Positions 17,313 to 25,229 of a DNA stretch of 64,000 bases are shown here, in pieces (the first letter of the stretch is position 1; each line of letters starts with the position of its first letter). Where the stretch lies: contig CAILEM010000009.1 in assembly GCA_903833215.1 (NCBI GenBank), positions 62,001 to 126,000 on the forward strand, read 5' to 3'. The translations under genes were made by a program, and so were the position numbers. The notes under the pieces are model-generated. The model did no database searches. It saw only the letters and a program-made list of their open reading frames with translations, and was not told the origin of the DNA. Source of the stretch: an uncultured Armatimonadota bacterium (GTDB taxonomy: Bacteria > Armatimonadota > Fimbriimonadia > Fimbriimonadales > Fimbriimonadaceae).

Positions 17313-17866
17313 CGATTCGTCCAACTGAACTGACCGAGGTGCTGCTTGTCGAGCCAAAGGTGTTTGGAGACGACCGTGGATTTTTCTTCGAGTGCTACAA
17401 GGCGGATCGATATGTCGCGGTGGGAATCGCCTGTGAGTTCGTGCAGGACAATGTCAGCTATTCCAAAGCCGGAGTGATTCGGGGTCTTCATTACCAATGG
17501 CCCAATCCTCAAGCCAAACTCATTCAGGTCCTATCGGGCGCTGTGTTCGATGTCGCCGTCGATATTCGACGCGGATCTCCTACCTATGGAAAGTGGATTG
17601 GGGAAGTGTTATCTGCGGAGAATCACCACCAGTTATTTATTCCACCAGGGTTTGCGCATGGTTTTGCCGTCCTTGGTGACCATGCCCTTGTCTCATATAA
17701 ATGCTCAACACTTTACGAAGCCGCTGGTGATTGTTCTGTCCGTTGGAATGACCCTGAGATTGGTGTTGAGTGGCCGATTTCCGAGCCGATGCTTTCTGGG
17801 AAAGATGCTGCGGCGCTGAAGCTCGCAGACATCAGTCCGGAACGGTTACCGAGAATCAACTCGTAG
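17309..17866 (+). CDS. rfbC: dTDP-4-dehydrorhamnose 3,5-epimerase
   Basis: A 185-residue cupin epimerase. Key segments are [10 protein letters not shown], the catalytic-histidine stretch VIRGLHYQ (H61), [16 protein letters not shown] and [11 protein letters not shown]. It converts dTDP-4-keto-6-deoxyglucose to dTDP-4-keto-L-rhamnose. TTG at 17309 overlaps the rfbA stop (TTGA). The reductase rfbD that completes L-rhamnose synthesis is not in this operon and must be elsewhere if rhamnose is the product. Confidence 0.92.
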   Translation: MTIRPTELTEVLLVEPKVFGDDRGFFFECYKADRYVAVGIACEFVQDNVSYSKAGVIRGLHYQWPNPQAKLIQVLSGAVFDVAVDIRRGSPTYGKWIGEVLSAENHHQLFIPPGFAHGFAVLGDHALVSYKCSTLYEAAGDCSVRWNDPEIGVEWPISEPMLSGKDAAALKLADISPERLPRINS

Positions 17867-17902
17867 CTACTTCGGGTTGGAGAAAGTTTAGACGAATGGT
17901 CA

Positions 17903-18179
17903 TCCTCGTTCCTTCTCACGTCCATGGGTAACAGGTCTGGATGAGGGGTTGACCTTTATTACGGTTCCGACGAAGTCCGGGCAATCCTTTTTGTATTCGG
18001 CTTCCGAGCTTGCGCATCCCATCGACTCAAGGTCGGTTGTCTTTCCGGCATGAGTTAGCCAGTTCCTCTTCGAAGAAACACATCTTTTTGTTCTGAGCCT
18101 CAGTACTGAGATCCGAGATGAAGCTCTTAGCATATCGGAGGCTCAACAGCTGTATTTCCTGTTTTGATGCGGGTGACGA
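17903..18179 (-). pseudogene. Possible frameshifted remnant of an unidentified small gene
   Basis: Two minus-strand frames each look coding over adjacent stretches. One (18179-18027) reads ASKQEIQLLSLRYAK, then SFISDLSTEAQNKKMCFFEE; the other, to about 17903, reads CASSEAEYKKDCPDF. Neither has a supported start, and a frameshift near 18030 would join them. No family was recognised, so this is a weak call in the 495-base gap between rfbC and the glycosyltransferase gene. Confidence 0.25.
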
Positions 18180-18217
18180 TCAATTGATCAGGAAAAGTCG
18201 TGAGTTCCAGAAGCAGC

Positions 18218-18312
18218 GGTGCCAGGGGCACGCTTTTGGACGGAGGCCATCCTCACCCTACCCTCTCCTTCCATAATATGGAAAGAGAGTGGCCCGTTTG
18301 GGCCGCTCTGGC
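18218..18312 (+). repeat. Dispersed repeat R2, copy B, with internal hairpin
   Basis: Same element and orientation as 9445-9538. The hairpin at 18263-18289 is better preserved here (CTCTCCTTCCATA pairing with TATGGAAAGAGAG apart from one bulge). It lies downstream of rfbC and of the convergent glycosyltransferase gene, where such a structure could also help end transcription. Confidence 0.7.
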
Positions 18313-18361
18313 ATGGCCGGTATGGTCGTGTGTCTTGGAAGCTTTTGCTAAGTTCCTTTGG

Positions 18362-20344
18362 CTAGCTGGACTGTTCTTGCTTGAACTTGTCGTAGCGGGT
18401 TCGGATGATCAGCGACTCGCGGAGCAGGACGGTTCGGGTGGTGATCATGTAGTCGTTATCGAGGCCTCGGATGAGCAGGTCTTGCTTCATTGAGTCTTGT
18501 TCGATAACTTTGACGAGCAGGTCACGGACGTAGATGTCGGCGTCTACGAAGGCGGTTTCCACCAGTCGATCAAAGTGCGGCTGCTTTAGGAGTGCCTTGG
18601 CGGCGTTGGCGCGCACGGCCCAGTCGCGGTCATGCAACAAGGTCAGTAGCGGAGGCGATAGCTCTTCCCAAGCCAAGAAGCCGGAGATGCGGGCGACCAT
18701 CGATCGGACCTTGCCTTCGCGATTTTCGACGAATTCGTAGAACGCTCGGACAATGTCGGTGCGCTGCTTCGCCGAAACTTGCTTGGGGATTGCCTCCATC
18801 GCGTGGATGATTTCCCATAGATCACGCGATCCTAACGAGGCGATGATGCTGTCGACGTCTTGATTCTCACGTCGGTCCGCTGGTCTGCGATCGGTGTCAT
18901 CGTCATCGCTGGGCAGTTCGCCAACGCCTTCGACGTGCTGCGTGTTATCCCAACGGACAGCGGCCTTACCTTGTCGTGCGCGGGCGAAGGCCTGAAGGGC
19001 TCGGAAGGCGGCCAAGCCGTTGATGACGTTGCCAACGATAAGGCGCGGAATCGATAGCAGTCCTTCGGCGAGTCCGTAGACCATTCCGACAAACACGATC
19101 CGCTGGAACATGCGGAAGAACATGAAGAACGTATCGACCAAGACAAGGCGCTGAAGCTTTTGGCCCGGCTCAATGATCGGCAGCAACTTGAATGGAATGA
19201 TGTGGTTATCGCCTAACGCGAAGACGATGAAGTACATCAGGAGGACGTAGCCGAGAAGGGAAGTACCGGCAGCAACGAAGACTTTGCGGTCCTTGAGCAG
19301 GTTCTCCTTAACACGCAGACTTCCTGACCATCCGCCGAGCTCCCATTCCTGAAGCGAAATACCGATAATCCATCGGGTCTTCTGACGGACTGCACGTGTG
19401 AAGTCCATCGGGAAGTACGCCCAGTTCGCGATGAACGTCGAGCGACGGCACAGCGGGGTGTACCACTTATCATCACCCCCAGCGAGAACAAGATTCACGA
19501 AAATAGATGTAAAGCCAGTCTCTCGAATGCGCTTCGACATCGAGTAGTCCTCAGTCATCGTGTCTTCGTTGAAGATCTTGTAGCCGCCGAACTGCTCTAG
19601 GGTTCGGAAGACACGCCTTGAGAACCCGGTACCGGTTCCGGCGTACGGGACAAATCCAGAAATTTTCTCGCGAACAGGCACATCTTTCATGTGCGTTTCA
19701 GAGAACTCATCGGCGTAACTCCAGTGAACGACCTTTTTCCAACTGGTTGGAAGGGGAAGAATGGGGAGCTGGATAACGTCAACGCGAGGAATCAGGTAGT
19801 TGAAAACGAGGAAGGAATGTGGGTGGACGACATCTTCTGCGTCGTGCATGATGATGATGTCGAAGTTGACGTCGTGTCGCTCTTCGTACACCTTGATCAT
19901 CTTGTAGACGGTGTTAAGGCAGTCGGCTTTGGTCGTCGGTCCAGGTCTGGCCGTGACGACTTTGATAATCTGTGGATATTCACGAGCCAGACGGTCGACC
20001 GCGTTCTGGGTTGCCGGGTCGTTGGGATACGTTCCCACGAACACAAGATAGTTCTTGTACTCAACACGCTGGATGATGTTGTTAACCATCGCAGCGACGA
20101 CTTCGCCTTCGTTCCACGCGGGAACCATGACAGCAATACGCTGTTGCTCACGGACGCGGAGTTTTTGGAGCGAAAGGCGCTCTCGGTTTCGGAAAGCGAT
20201 TCTTCGGTACAGCCTGAGGGAGTACGCACCGATATCGTAAATAAGGTCCTGACAGCCGCTGAGGAGGAATACCAGAGCGACGAACCATGTGAGACCGTAC
20301 ATGCCGTCTCGCAGGATGACTAGTCCGTCGTTAAAGGTAAACAT
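18362..20344 (-). CDS. NfrB/BcsA-like membrane glycosyltransferase with HEAT-like C-terminus
   Basis: A 660-residue family 2 processive-type glycosyltransferase. An N-terminal membrane helix (about residues 16-32) precedes the catalytic domain with VPAWNEG (residues 75-80), DAED (168-171), TED (264-266) and the QxxRW-type acceptor motif QKTRW (321-325). Several membrane helices follow (about 350-460). An acidic linker (DDDDTDRR) then leads to a helical-repeat region (about 500-650) resembling HEAT repeats. No PilZ domain for c-di-GMP is seen, unlike BcsA. With the BcsB-like gene upstream in the operon it probably polymerises and exports an exopolysaccharide across the inner membrane. Confidence 0.8.
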   Translation of the reverse strand: MFTFNDGLVILRDGMYGLTWFVALVFLLSGCQDLIYDIGAYSLRLYRRIAFRNRERLSLQKLRVREQQRIAVMVPAWNEGEVVAAMVNNIIQRVEYKNYLVFVGTYPNDPATQNAVDRLAREYPQIIKVVTARPGPTTKADCLNTVYKMIKVYEERHDVNFDIIIMHDAEDVVHPHSFLVFNYLIPRVDVIQLPILPLPTSWKKVVHWSYADEFSETHMKDVPVREKISGFVPYAGTGTGFSRRVFRTLEQFGGYKIFNEDTMTEDYSMSKRIRETGFTSIFVNLVLAGGDDKWYTPLCRRSTFIANWAYFPMDFTRAVRQKTRWIIGISLQEWELGGWSGSLRVKENLLKDRKVFVAAGTSLLGYVLLMYFIVFALGDNHIIPFKLLPIIEPGQKLQRLVLVDTFFMFFRMFQRIVFVGMVYGLAEGLLSIPRLIVGNVINGLAAFRALQAFARARQGKAAVRWDNTQHVEGVGELPSDDDDTDRRPADRRENQDVDSIIASLGSRDLWEIIHAMEAIPKQVSAKQRTDIVRAFYEFVENREGKVRSMVARISGFLAWEELSPPLLTLLHDRDWAVRANAAKALLKQPHFDRLVETAFVDADIYVRDLLVKVIEQDSMKQDLLIRGLDNDYMITTRTVLLRESLIIRTRYDKFKQEQSS

Positions 20345-20406
20345 TCTTTGTGTAACTCAGCGGTGTCAGTGTGTTTTGATGCTAATCGTGGGGCTTTCTC
20401 AGTGTC

Positions 20407-22647
20407 CTACGAAGGCGTATTGTCCGATTCTTTGAACGCTTCTGGCTTAAGTGGCTTCTTCTTAACGAACTGCTTACCTACCCAGTACATTGCGCATAGC
20501 AGCAGGACGACGATGACGATCATTACAGCTCTCATCTGCGAGGTGTAGGTGTTCTTGATCACCTTGATCTCTTTCGCTGAATCCTGGCCAAGAAGCTTGA
20601 GCGGAATGATTCGAGCGTCTTTGGTGATGACGCATGCTTGTCCTGCCACGAGGTCGGCCTTTGCGGGATCGGCGAGAACCTTGCTGACCAGGGTCATTGC
20701 ATCGTTATCTTGAGCGAGGATGATGTAGACGACACCACTGTTTGTGTGGGGTGCAGCAATCGCTTGGATCACGGCTCCGCCAACAAGAGTGTCAGGGATC
20801 AATTGAAGCTTATTCGAGATAGAGAACTTTCCAGAGGAAAGGGGTTGGACAAGCATGTCCTTACCGATTCGCGCAAATCTCTCGGGCTCATTGTAGTAGC
20901 CGATGATAATGCCGCTCTGCGTTGCCGTGGCGACATCACCCATTCGAGATGTCCAGTTAAGTTGGATGCGGTTCGTCTGAGCCGCACGGCCCGCGATAAC
21001 GGCTGCCAACGAAAGCTGTTCGTCGGAAGGGTTCTTTGACAAGGCAACGTCGATGCTCTTGGGAACTCGACCGTCGCTCGGGATGAGGTAGGGGAAGCTC
21101 TCCAAGTAAGGGCGTCCGATCAGGTCACCAGTGACGAGGTCAAAAGTGGATTCACCTTCGATAACCGTCCATGCCACGTCGTCATAGGACTTCGAGCAGT
21201 CAACGGCTCCGAGGTCGTGGAAGCATGTGATGTCGATGACCCAGAAGTTCTTTGCTAGTTCTTCAGCAGGGATTCGGGCACGGATAACGCCGTCATTTGA
21301 ATTCTCTGGCTCGAGCTTGGAACTGCCGATGGGCACTCCGTTTAGGTAGATCGAGATGAGGGATCGCAGCGGATTCATCGAAGCCGAGTGTCGGAACTTA
21401 AGCTTGATATAGGATTCTCGGCCCAAGTCGCAGCGCAACGGTCGTCGAATCGTGATGCTCGTTTTCTGGTGGAATGCGCCAGCCAGGTGAATGGCAGGTA
21501 ATCCTAGATCGGTGAACGTAAAGGATCCAAGTCGTGTGGTTGGAGGTGCTTCAACCGAGACTGGCGGCGTAGACAGCATCGATGTAGTGCTGCTGATCTG
21601 ATTCATCATCTCAGTCTGGCCAGTTGCACCCTGTGCGGCGTGGAGGCCCTTTGCATCGGCACCGGCTATCAGAAGGCACGAGGCGCCAGGTTTGCCGGTC
21701 GATGAAAAGTTCATCAACACACCCGAGCCTGCAGAGAGGTTAGGCGTGACTTTACTCCACCGTGGGTCATCGGAGATGAGGACGTCTTGTCCCTTAGGGT
21801 TGCCTTCAGCCCGTGACGCGACGTGAATCTTCAGGCCACGATCGGGAAGTCGCCTTCCCCAGTCGCTGGCAAGGTTCAACATGTGTGAAACGGTTGGAAC
21901 CGACGGCGATGTTGGAACCATCCAAGCGCATCGAACGACATTATCCTCAAGTGGGTCGAGGTAAGGGAATGGGTACGACATTAGCGGGAATGTCGTTAAG
22001 TCTTGTCGTACGAGGTGCAGGAACGTGTTCTTACCGAGCTTAATCCAGTTCGCAGCATTGTCGACGTCGCGGCAAGGAGCTTCACTCGACTTCTGACGAT
22101 TGGAGACGCGAATCTCGTTGAAGCCAAGTTTGAAATACTTGTCGGGAAGCGGAACCATCCACGGTAGAACTTCACCTTTAGGCGCAGGTAGCACTCGGCT
22201 AGCCAGTGGATAGCCGTTAAGGAAAATGGTGATACTGCCTTGCCCGGCCAACAGAGTCTGGGATGTCGCGTAGTCGAGGCAGAAGTAGGATTGTTTGGGA
22301 TACAAGTCCAAGCCAGATCGGATCTCAAAATAGTAAAACCACTGGTTTGCTGGGTTGGTAAATACCAAGTCCTGAGAAATAGGGTGGAGGTTGTAGGCGT
22401 GCATTCCAACCGGACCACCAATCAGCTTGTTCGCTGGAGTCATCGGCAGACCATTTGAGCTGGTGTTCTCAGGCATCTTTCCGCCCTTTTGAACATTCTC
22501 GCTTGATGCCAAAGCGTTCGCAGCAAGCAAACTGCCTATTGCTGCGATGACCGCGAATCGTGCACCGACTCGCGCTGTCATTTGCCGGCCGTTCCCGCAG
22601 GGTCGTTGGGGTTTTTGCCCGACACATTGATAATTACTGTTAAGCAT
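20407..22647 (-). CDS. BcsB-like cellulose-synthase-type periplasmic subunit
   Basis: A 746-residue exported protein with BcsB architecture. It has an N-terminal export signal (VGARFAVIAAIGSLLAANAL), two beta-rich halves each with a jelly-roll segment (ITIFLNGYPLASRVLP; LISIYLNGVPIGSSKL) and a single C-terminal membrane anchor (VMIVIVVLLLCAMYWVG). BcsB partners the BcsA synthase and guides the nascent polymer through the periplasm. ATG at 22647 gives the longest product; ATG at 22581 sits immediately before the signal peptide and is also plausible. The glycosyltransferase gene follows 62 bases downstream, so the two form an operon. Confidence 0.78.
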   Translation of the reverse strand: MLNSNYQCVGQKPQRPCGNGRQMTARVGARFAVIAAIGSLLAANALASSENVQKGGKMPENTSSNGLPMTPANKLIGGPVGMHAYNLHPISQDLVFTNPANQWFYYFEIRSGLDLYPKQSYFCLDYATSQTLLAGQGSITIFLNGYPLASRVLPAPKGEVLPWMVPLPDKYFKLGFNEIRVSNRQKSSEAPCRDVDNAANWIKLGKNTFLHLVRQDLTTFPLMSYPFPYLDPLEDNVVRCAWMVPTSPSVPTVSHMLNLASDWGRRLPDRGLKIHVASRAEGNPKGQDVLISDDPRWSKVTPNLSAGSGVLMNFSSTGKPGASCLLIAGADAKGLHAAQGATGQTEMMNQISSTTSMLSTPPVSVEAPPTTRLGSFTFTDLGLPAIHLAGAFHQKTSITIRRPLRCDLGRESYIKLKFRHSASMNPLRSLISIYLNGVPIGSSKLEPENSNDGVIRARIPAEELAKNFWVIDITCFHDLGAVDCSKSYDDVAWTVIEGESTFDLVTGDLIGRPYLESFPYLIPSDGRVPKSIDVALSKNPSDEQLSLAAVIAGRAAQTNRIQLNWTSRMGDVATATQSGIIIGYYNEPERFARIGKDMLVQPLSSGKFSISNKLQLIPDTLVGGAVIQAIAAPHTNSGVVYIILAQDNDAMTLVSKVLADPAKADLVAGQACVITKDARIIPLKLLGQDSAKEIKVIKNTYTSQMRAVMIVIVVLLLCAMYWVGKQFVKKKPLKPEAFKESDNTPS

Positions 22648-22833
22648 CGTTTCACTCTTTGTAACCGCCCGATTTTTCGCCCTAAAGACAAATTTCGGCA
22701 GTTCAGTTGCATTTCTTACCGGCTGTCCTCTAACCAGACAAGGCTAAGCCGAGCATTGCTGAAAGCAACAAATATAGTGTGACGTAGGGAATTTGGCCCG
22801 GATAGTCCCAGATAAACGGTACAAACTAAAAAA

Positions 22834-23637
22834 TTAAGCGACTTTTGAGGCGAGTGAATCGTCTCCGAGAATCTCTAGGGTTTCAGTTTCCATGGGTGCC
22901 GCAATGGTGGCGAATTCCTGCTCTGGATAGTGGACCAGTTGGAGCATCGAATACCAAGGAAGGGATCTTCGGCCGTCGCGGTCGTGAACCATGCCGCAGC
23001 CGGAACAGTAATAGAGTTTTTCCCAAGCGGTGTTTCGCGCCTTGTACGCCTGGTTTCTGACTGTCATCTCGAGCTTAATGCCCTTGTCCTCGTGAGTAGC
23101 GACTTTTTTGAGCAACGAGTAGCTTCGATAGCTCGCGAATGCGGCAGTCGCCATCGAGATTAGGATCGTCGAAGGACATGGAGTAAAGAAGACGGTCTGG
23201 AATGAAAATGTTGAGAAGAACGTAAAGATGCCGTGGTGCTTTGCCTCAAGTTGTGCCTTCTGGTGATATTTGGACCTCGAGAACTTGGGAACCGTCGGAA
23301 CCTTGAACCAGCGTGCGAGCTGATTGCGGTCAGGCATTACAATGCCTGTGGCACCCACTTGGACGTCAGGAACCAAATAGCCATCTTCGTCTAGCGATTC
23401 TGGCTTAGGTGTTTCAGCGATCTCTGTAAGTGTTAGCAGAGACTTGCTTCGGCAAACTGGACACGAACACATGCGACCCGAAGCATCTTCGGTCTCAAAG
23501 ATCCCGACAGCATCGTGAGCATTCCTCGCGATTTGGAGATCAAATATTGAATCCGACGTACGCGCCGATTGAAGTCCCTTGAAAGTAATCGGACTGTTCT
23601 TGGTCGCGCCCGCCATCATCTGAAATACGTGGGCCAC
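22834..23637 (-). CDS. Hypothetical membrane protein with two cysteine clusters
   Basis: A 267-residue protein not assigned to a family. An N-proximal cluster (CSCPVC) and a C-proximal one (YYCSGCGMVHDRDG) look like zinc-ribbon knuckles, and one or two membrane segments lie between them (about residues 136-170, Phe- and Ala-rich). The start is GTG at 23637; ATG codons just downstream (MMAGATK) are alternatives. It is upstream of, and on the same strand as, the BcsB-like gene, with a 186-base gap, so a link to polysaccharide production is possible but unproven. Confidence 0.55.
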   Translation of the reverse strand: MAHVFQMMAGATKNSPITFKGLQSARTSDSIFDLQIARNAHDAVGIFETEDASGRMCSCPVCRSKSLLTLTEIAETPKPESLDEDGYLVPDVQVGATGIVMPDRNQLARWFKVPTVPKFSRSKYHQKAQLEAKHHGIFTFFSTFSFQTVFFTPCPSTILISMATAAFASYRSYSLLKKVATHEDKGIKLEMTVRNQAYKARNTAWEKLYYCSGCGMVHDRDGRRSLPWYSMLQLVHYPEQEFATIAAPMETETLEILGDDSLASKVA

Positions 23638-23746
23638 GAAACCATTGTTGCCGGGTCTAGGACAACCCTCAAGTCACCCGTTGACTGTACCGGTTTTACG
23701 TGACTTGATTTGGGCTTTCAGAGATTGGACAAGAATGGCGAGTTTT

Positions 23747-25225
23747 TCAGGAAATGATCGGTCTTACGACCTGTCCGGAGACGTCTGTCAGTCGAAAATC
23801 CCGCCCTTGGTAACGATAGGTCAAGCGCTCGTGGTCAATTCCCAACTGATGGAGGATCGTGGCCTGCATATCGTGAACTCCGACTGGGTCCTTAACGACT
23901 TTATAGCTGAAATCATCTGTCTCGCCGTGCACTTTGCCACCCTTGAAGCCTCCTCCGGCAACCCATAGGCTGTAACACTTGCCAAAGTGATCCCGACCGT
24001 GCCCGTCACGTCGGTTGATGTCTCCTTGAACGAAAACGGTTCGACCAAACTCTCCACACCATAGAACGATCGTGTCATCAAGAAGGCCACGCTGCTTTAG
24101 GTCCTTCACAAGAGCCGCGGACGGTTGATCGGTGTCTCGGCACTGGAGAGCTAGCTGAGTATCGAGGTTGGAGTGCTGGTCCCAGCCACTGTGCATCAAC
24201 TGGACAAACCTGACCCCACGTTCAATCAGGCGTCGGGCAAGCAAACAGTTATGAGCATAAGTGCCTTTCTTAAGAACATCCGGCCCATACATATCAAGCA
24301 CGCTCTTGGGTTCCTTCGATATATCTGTAAGTTCCGGCACGCTGGTTTGCATCTTGAATGCGAGTTCGTATTGCGTGATACGAGTTTCGATCTCAGGGTC
24401 GCCGTATTCGGACAGGCGCTGATGGTCGAGCTCGGCGATGTCGTTAAGCACCTTTCGCCGCAAGTCAGCCGACATTCCCGGCGGGTTCGTTAGGTAAAGA
24501 ACGGGGTCGCCATCACTGCGGAATTGAACGCCTTGGAATTTTGATGGGATAAAGCCGGAGCCCCAGTAGTAGTCGAAGAAGAGCTGGCCACAAGTCTTCT
24601 TTTCATCCGACGAGGTCATGACGATGAACGAAGGCAACTCATCCGTCATGCTGCCAAGACCGTAGCTTGCCCATGCCCCCATGCTTGGTCGTCCCGGGAT
24701 CTGGCTGCCGGTAAGAAAGAACGTCACACCGGGGGCGTGATTGACGGCATCCGTGTTCATTGTTCGAACAAGGCAAATATCGTCTGCAACTGAGCCAATG
24801 TGCGGCAATAGCTCCGACATCCAGGTGCCAGAGTTGCCGTATTGGCGAAATGGCTTGATGGCGGGAAGGATGGGATACTTGCCTTGGCTCGCCGTCATGG
24901 TGGAAAGCCGAGTGCCTGCCCGAACCGACTCGGGTAGTTCTTCCAAGCGGTGAGCGGCGAGCCCTGGTTTGTGGTCGAAGAGGTCAACCTGGGATGGTGC
25001 TCCGCCCTGCCATAGCACGATGACACGCTTCGCTTTGGGAGCGAAGTGAGGAAGTCCAGGCAAAGGAGGAGTGCCATGCCGCTGGTGTGCCAATCCCTGC
25101 AACGAAGAGGCGAAGCCATCCTGGCTTAACAGTCCGCCGAGAGCGAGCACGCCGATGCCAGAAGCAGCTTTGCCAAAGAACTGGCGCCTCGAAATGCGTA
25201 GGTCACGCTCAAAGAAAGGGTTCAT
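23747..25225 (-). CDS. DUF1501 sulfatase-like secreted protein
   Basis: A 492-residue DUF1501 protein. A twin-arginine-like N-terminus (ISRRQFFGKAASGIGVLALG) suggests Tat export. The alkaline-phosphatase-fold core shows KRVIVLWQGGAPSQVDLFDH, MNTDAVNHAPG, HSGWDQHSNLDTQ, TIVLWCGEFGRT and DGHGRDHF. The family is abundant in Planctomycetes, Verrucomicrobia and Armatimonadota and has no established reaction, though the fold resembles sulfatases. It is the second gene of an operon; the upstream planctomycete-type cytochrome gene ends four bases before this ATG, the usual pairing for this family. Confidence 0.9.
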   Translation of the reverse strand: MNPFFERDLRISRRQFFGKAASGIGVLALGGLLSQDGFASSLQGLAHQRHGTPPLPGLPHFAPKAKRVIVLWQGGAPSQVDLFDHKPGLAAHRLEELPESVRAGTRLSTMTASQGKYPILPAIKPFRQYGNSGTWMSELLPHIGSVADDICLVRTMNTDAVNHAPGVTFFLTGSQIPGRPSMGAWASYGLGSMTDELPSFIVMTSSDEKKTCGQLFFDYYWGSGFIPSKFQGVQFRSDGDPVLYLTNPPGMSADLRRKVLNDIAELDHQRLSEYGDPEIETRITQYELAFKMQTSVPELTDISKEPKSVLDMYGPDVLKKGTYAHNCLLARRLIERGVRFVQLMHSGWDQHSNLDTQLALQCRDTDQPSAALVKDLKQRGLLDDTIVLWCGEFGRTVFVQGDINRRDGHGRDHFGKCYSLWVAGGGFKGGKVHGETDDFSYKVVKDPVGVHDMQATILHQLGIDHERLTYRYQGRDFRLTDVSGQVVRPIIS

Positions 25226-25229
25226 GAGT

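Noticed and set aside
19691-20323. A 210-codon plus-strand frame opposite the glycosyltransferase gene
   Set aside because: Antisense to a gene with complete catalytic motifs; it has no start signal or recognisable domain.
22581-22647. Cyclic-di-GMP riboswitch upstream of the BcsB-like gene
   Set aside because: GC-rich segments (CTGCGGGAACGGCCGGC) are present, but the conserved GEMM pattern and tetraloop receptor were not found.
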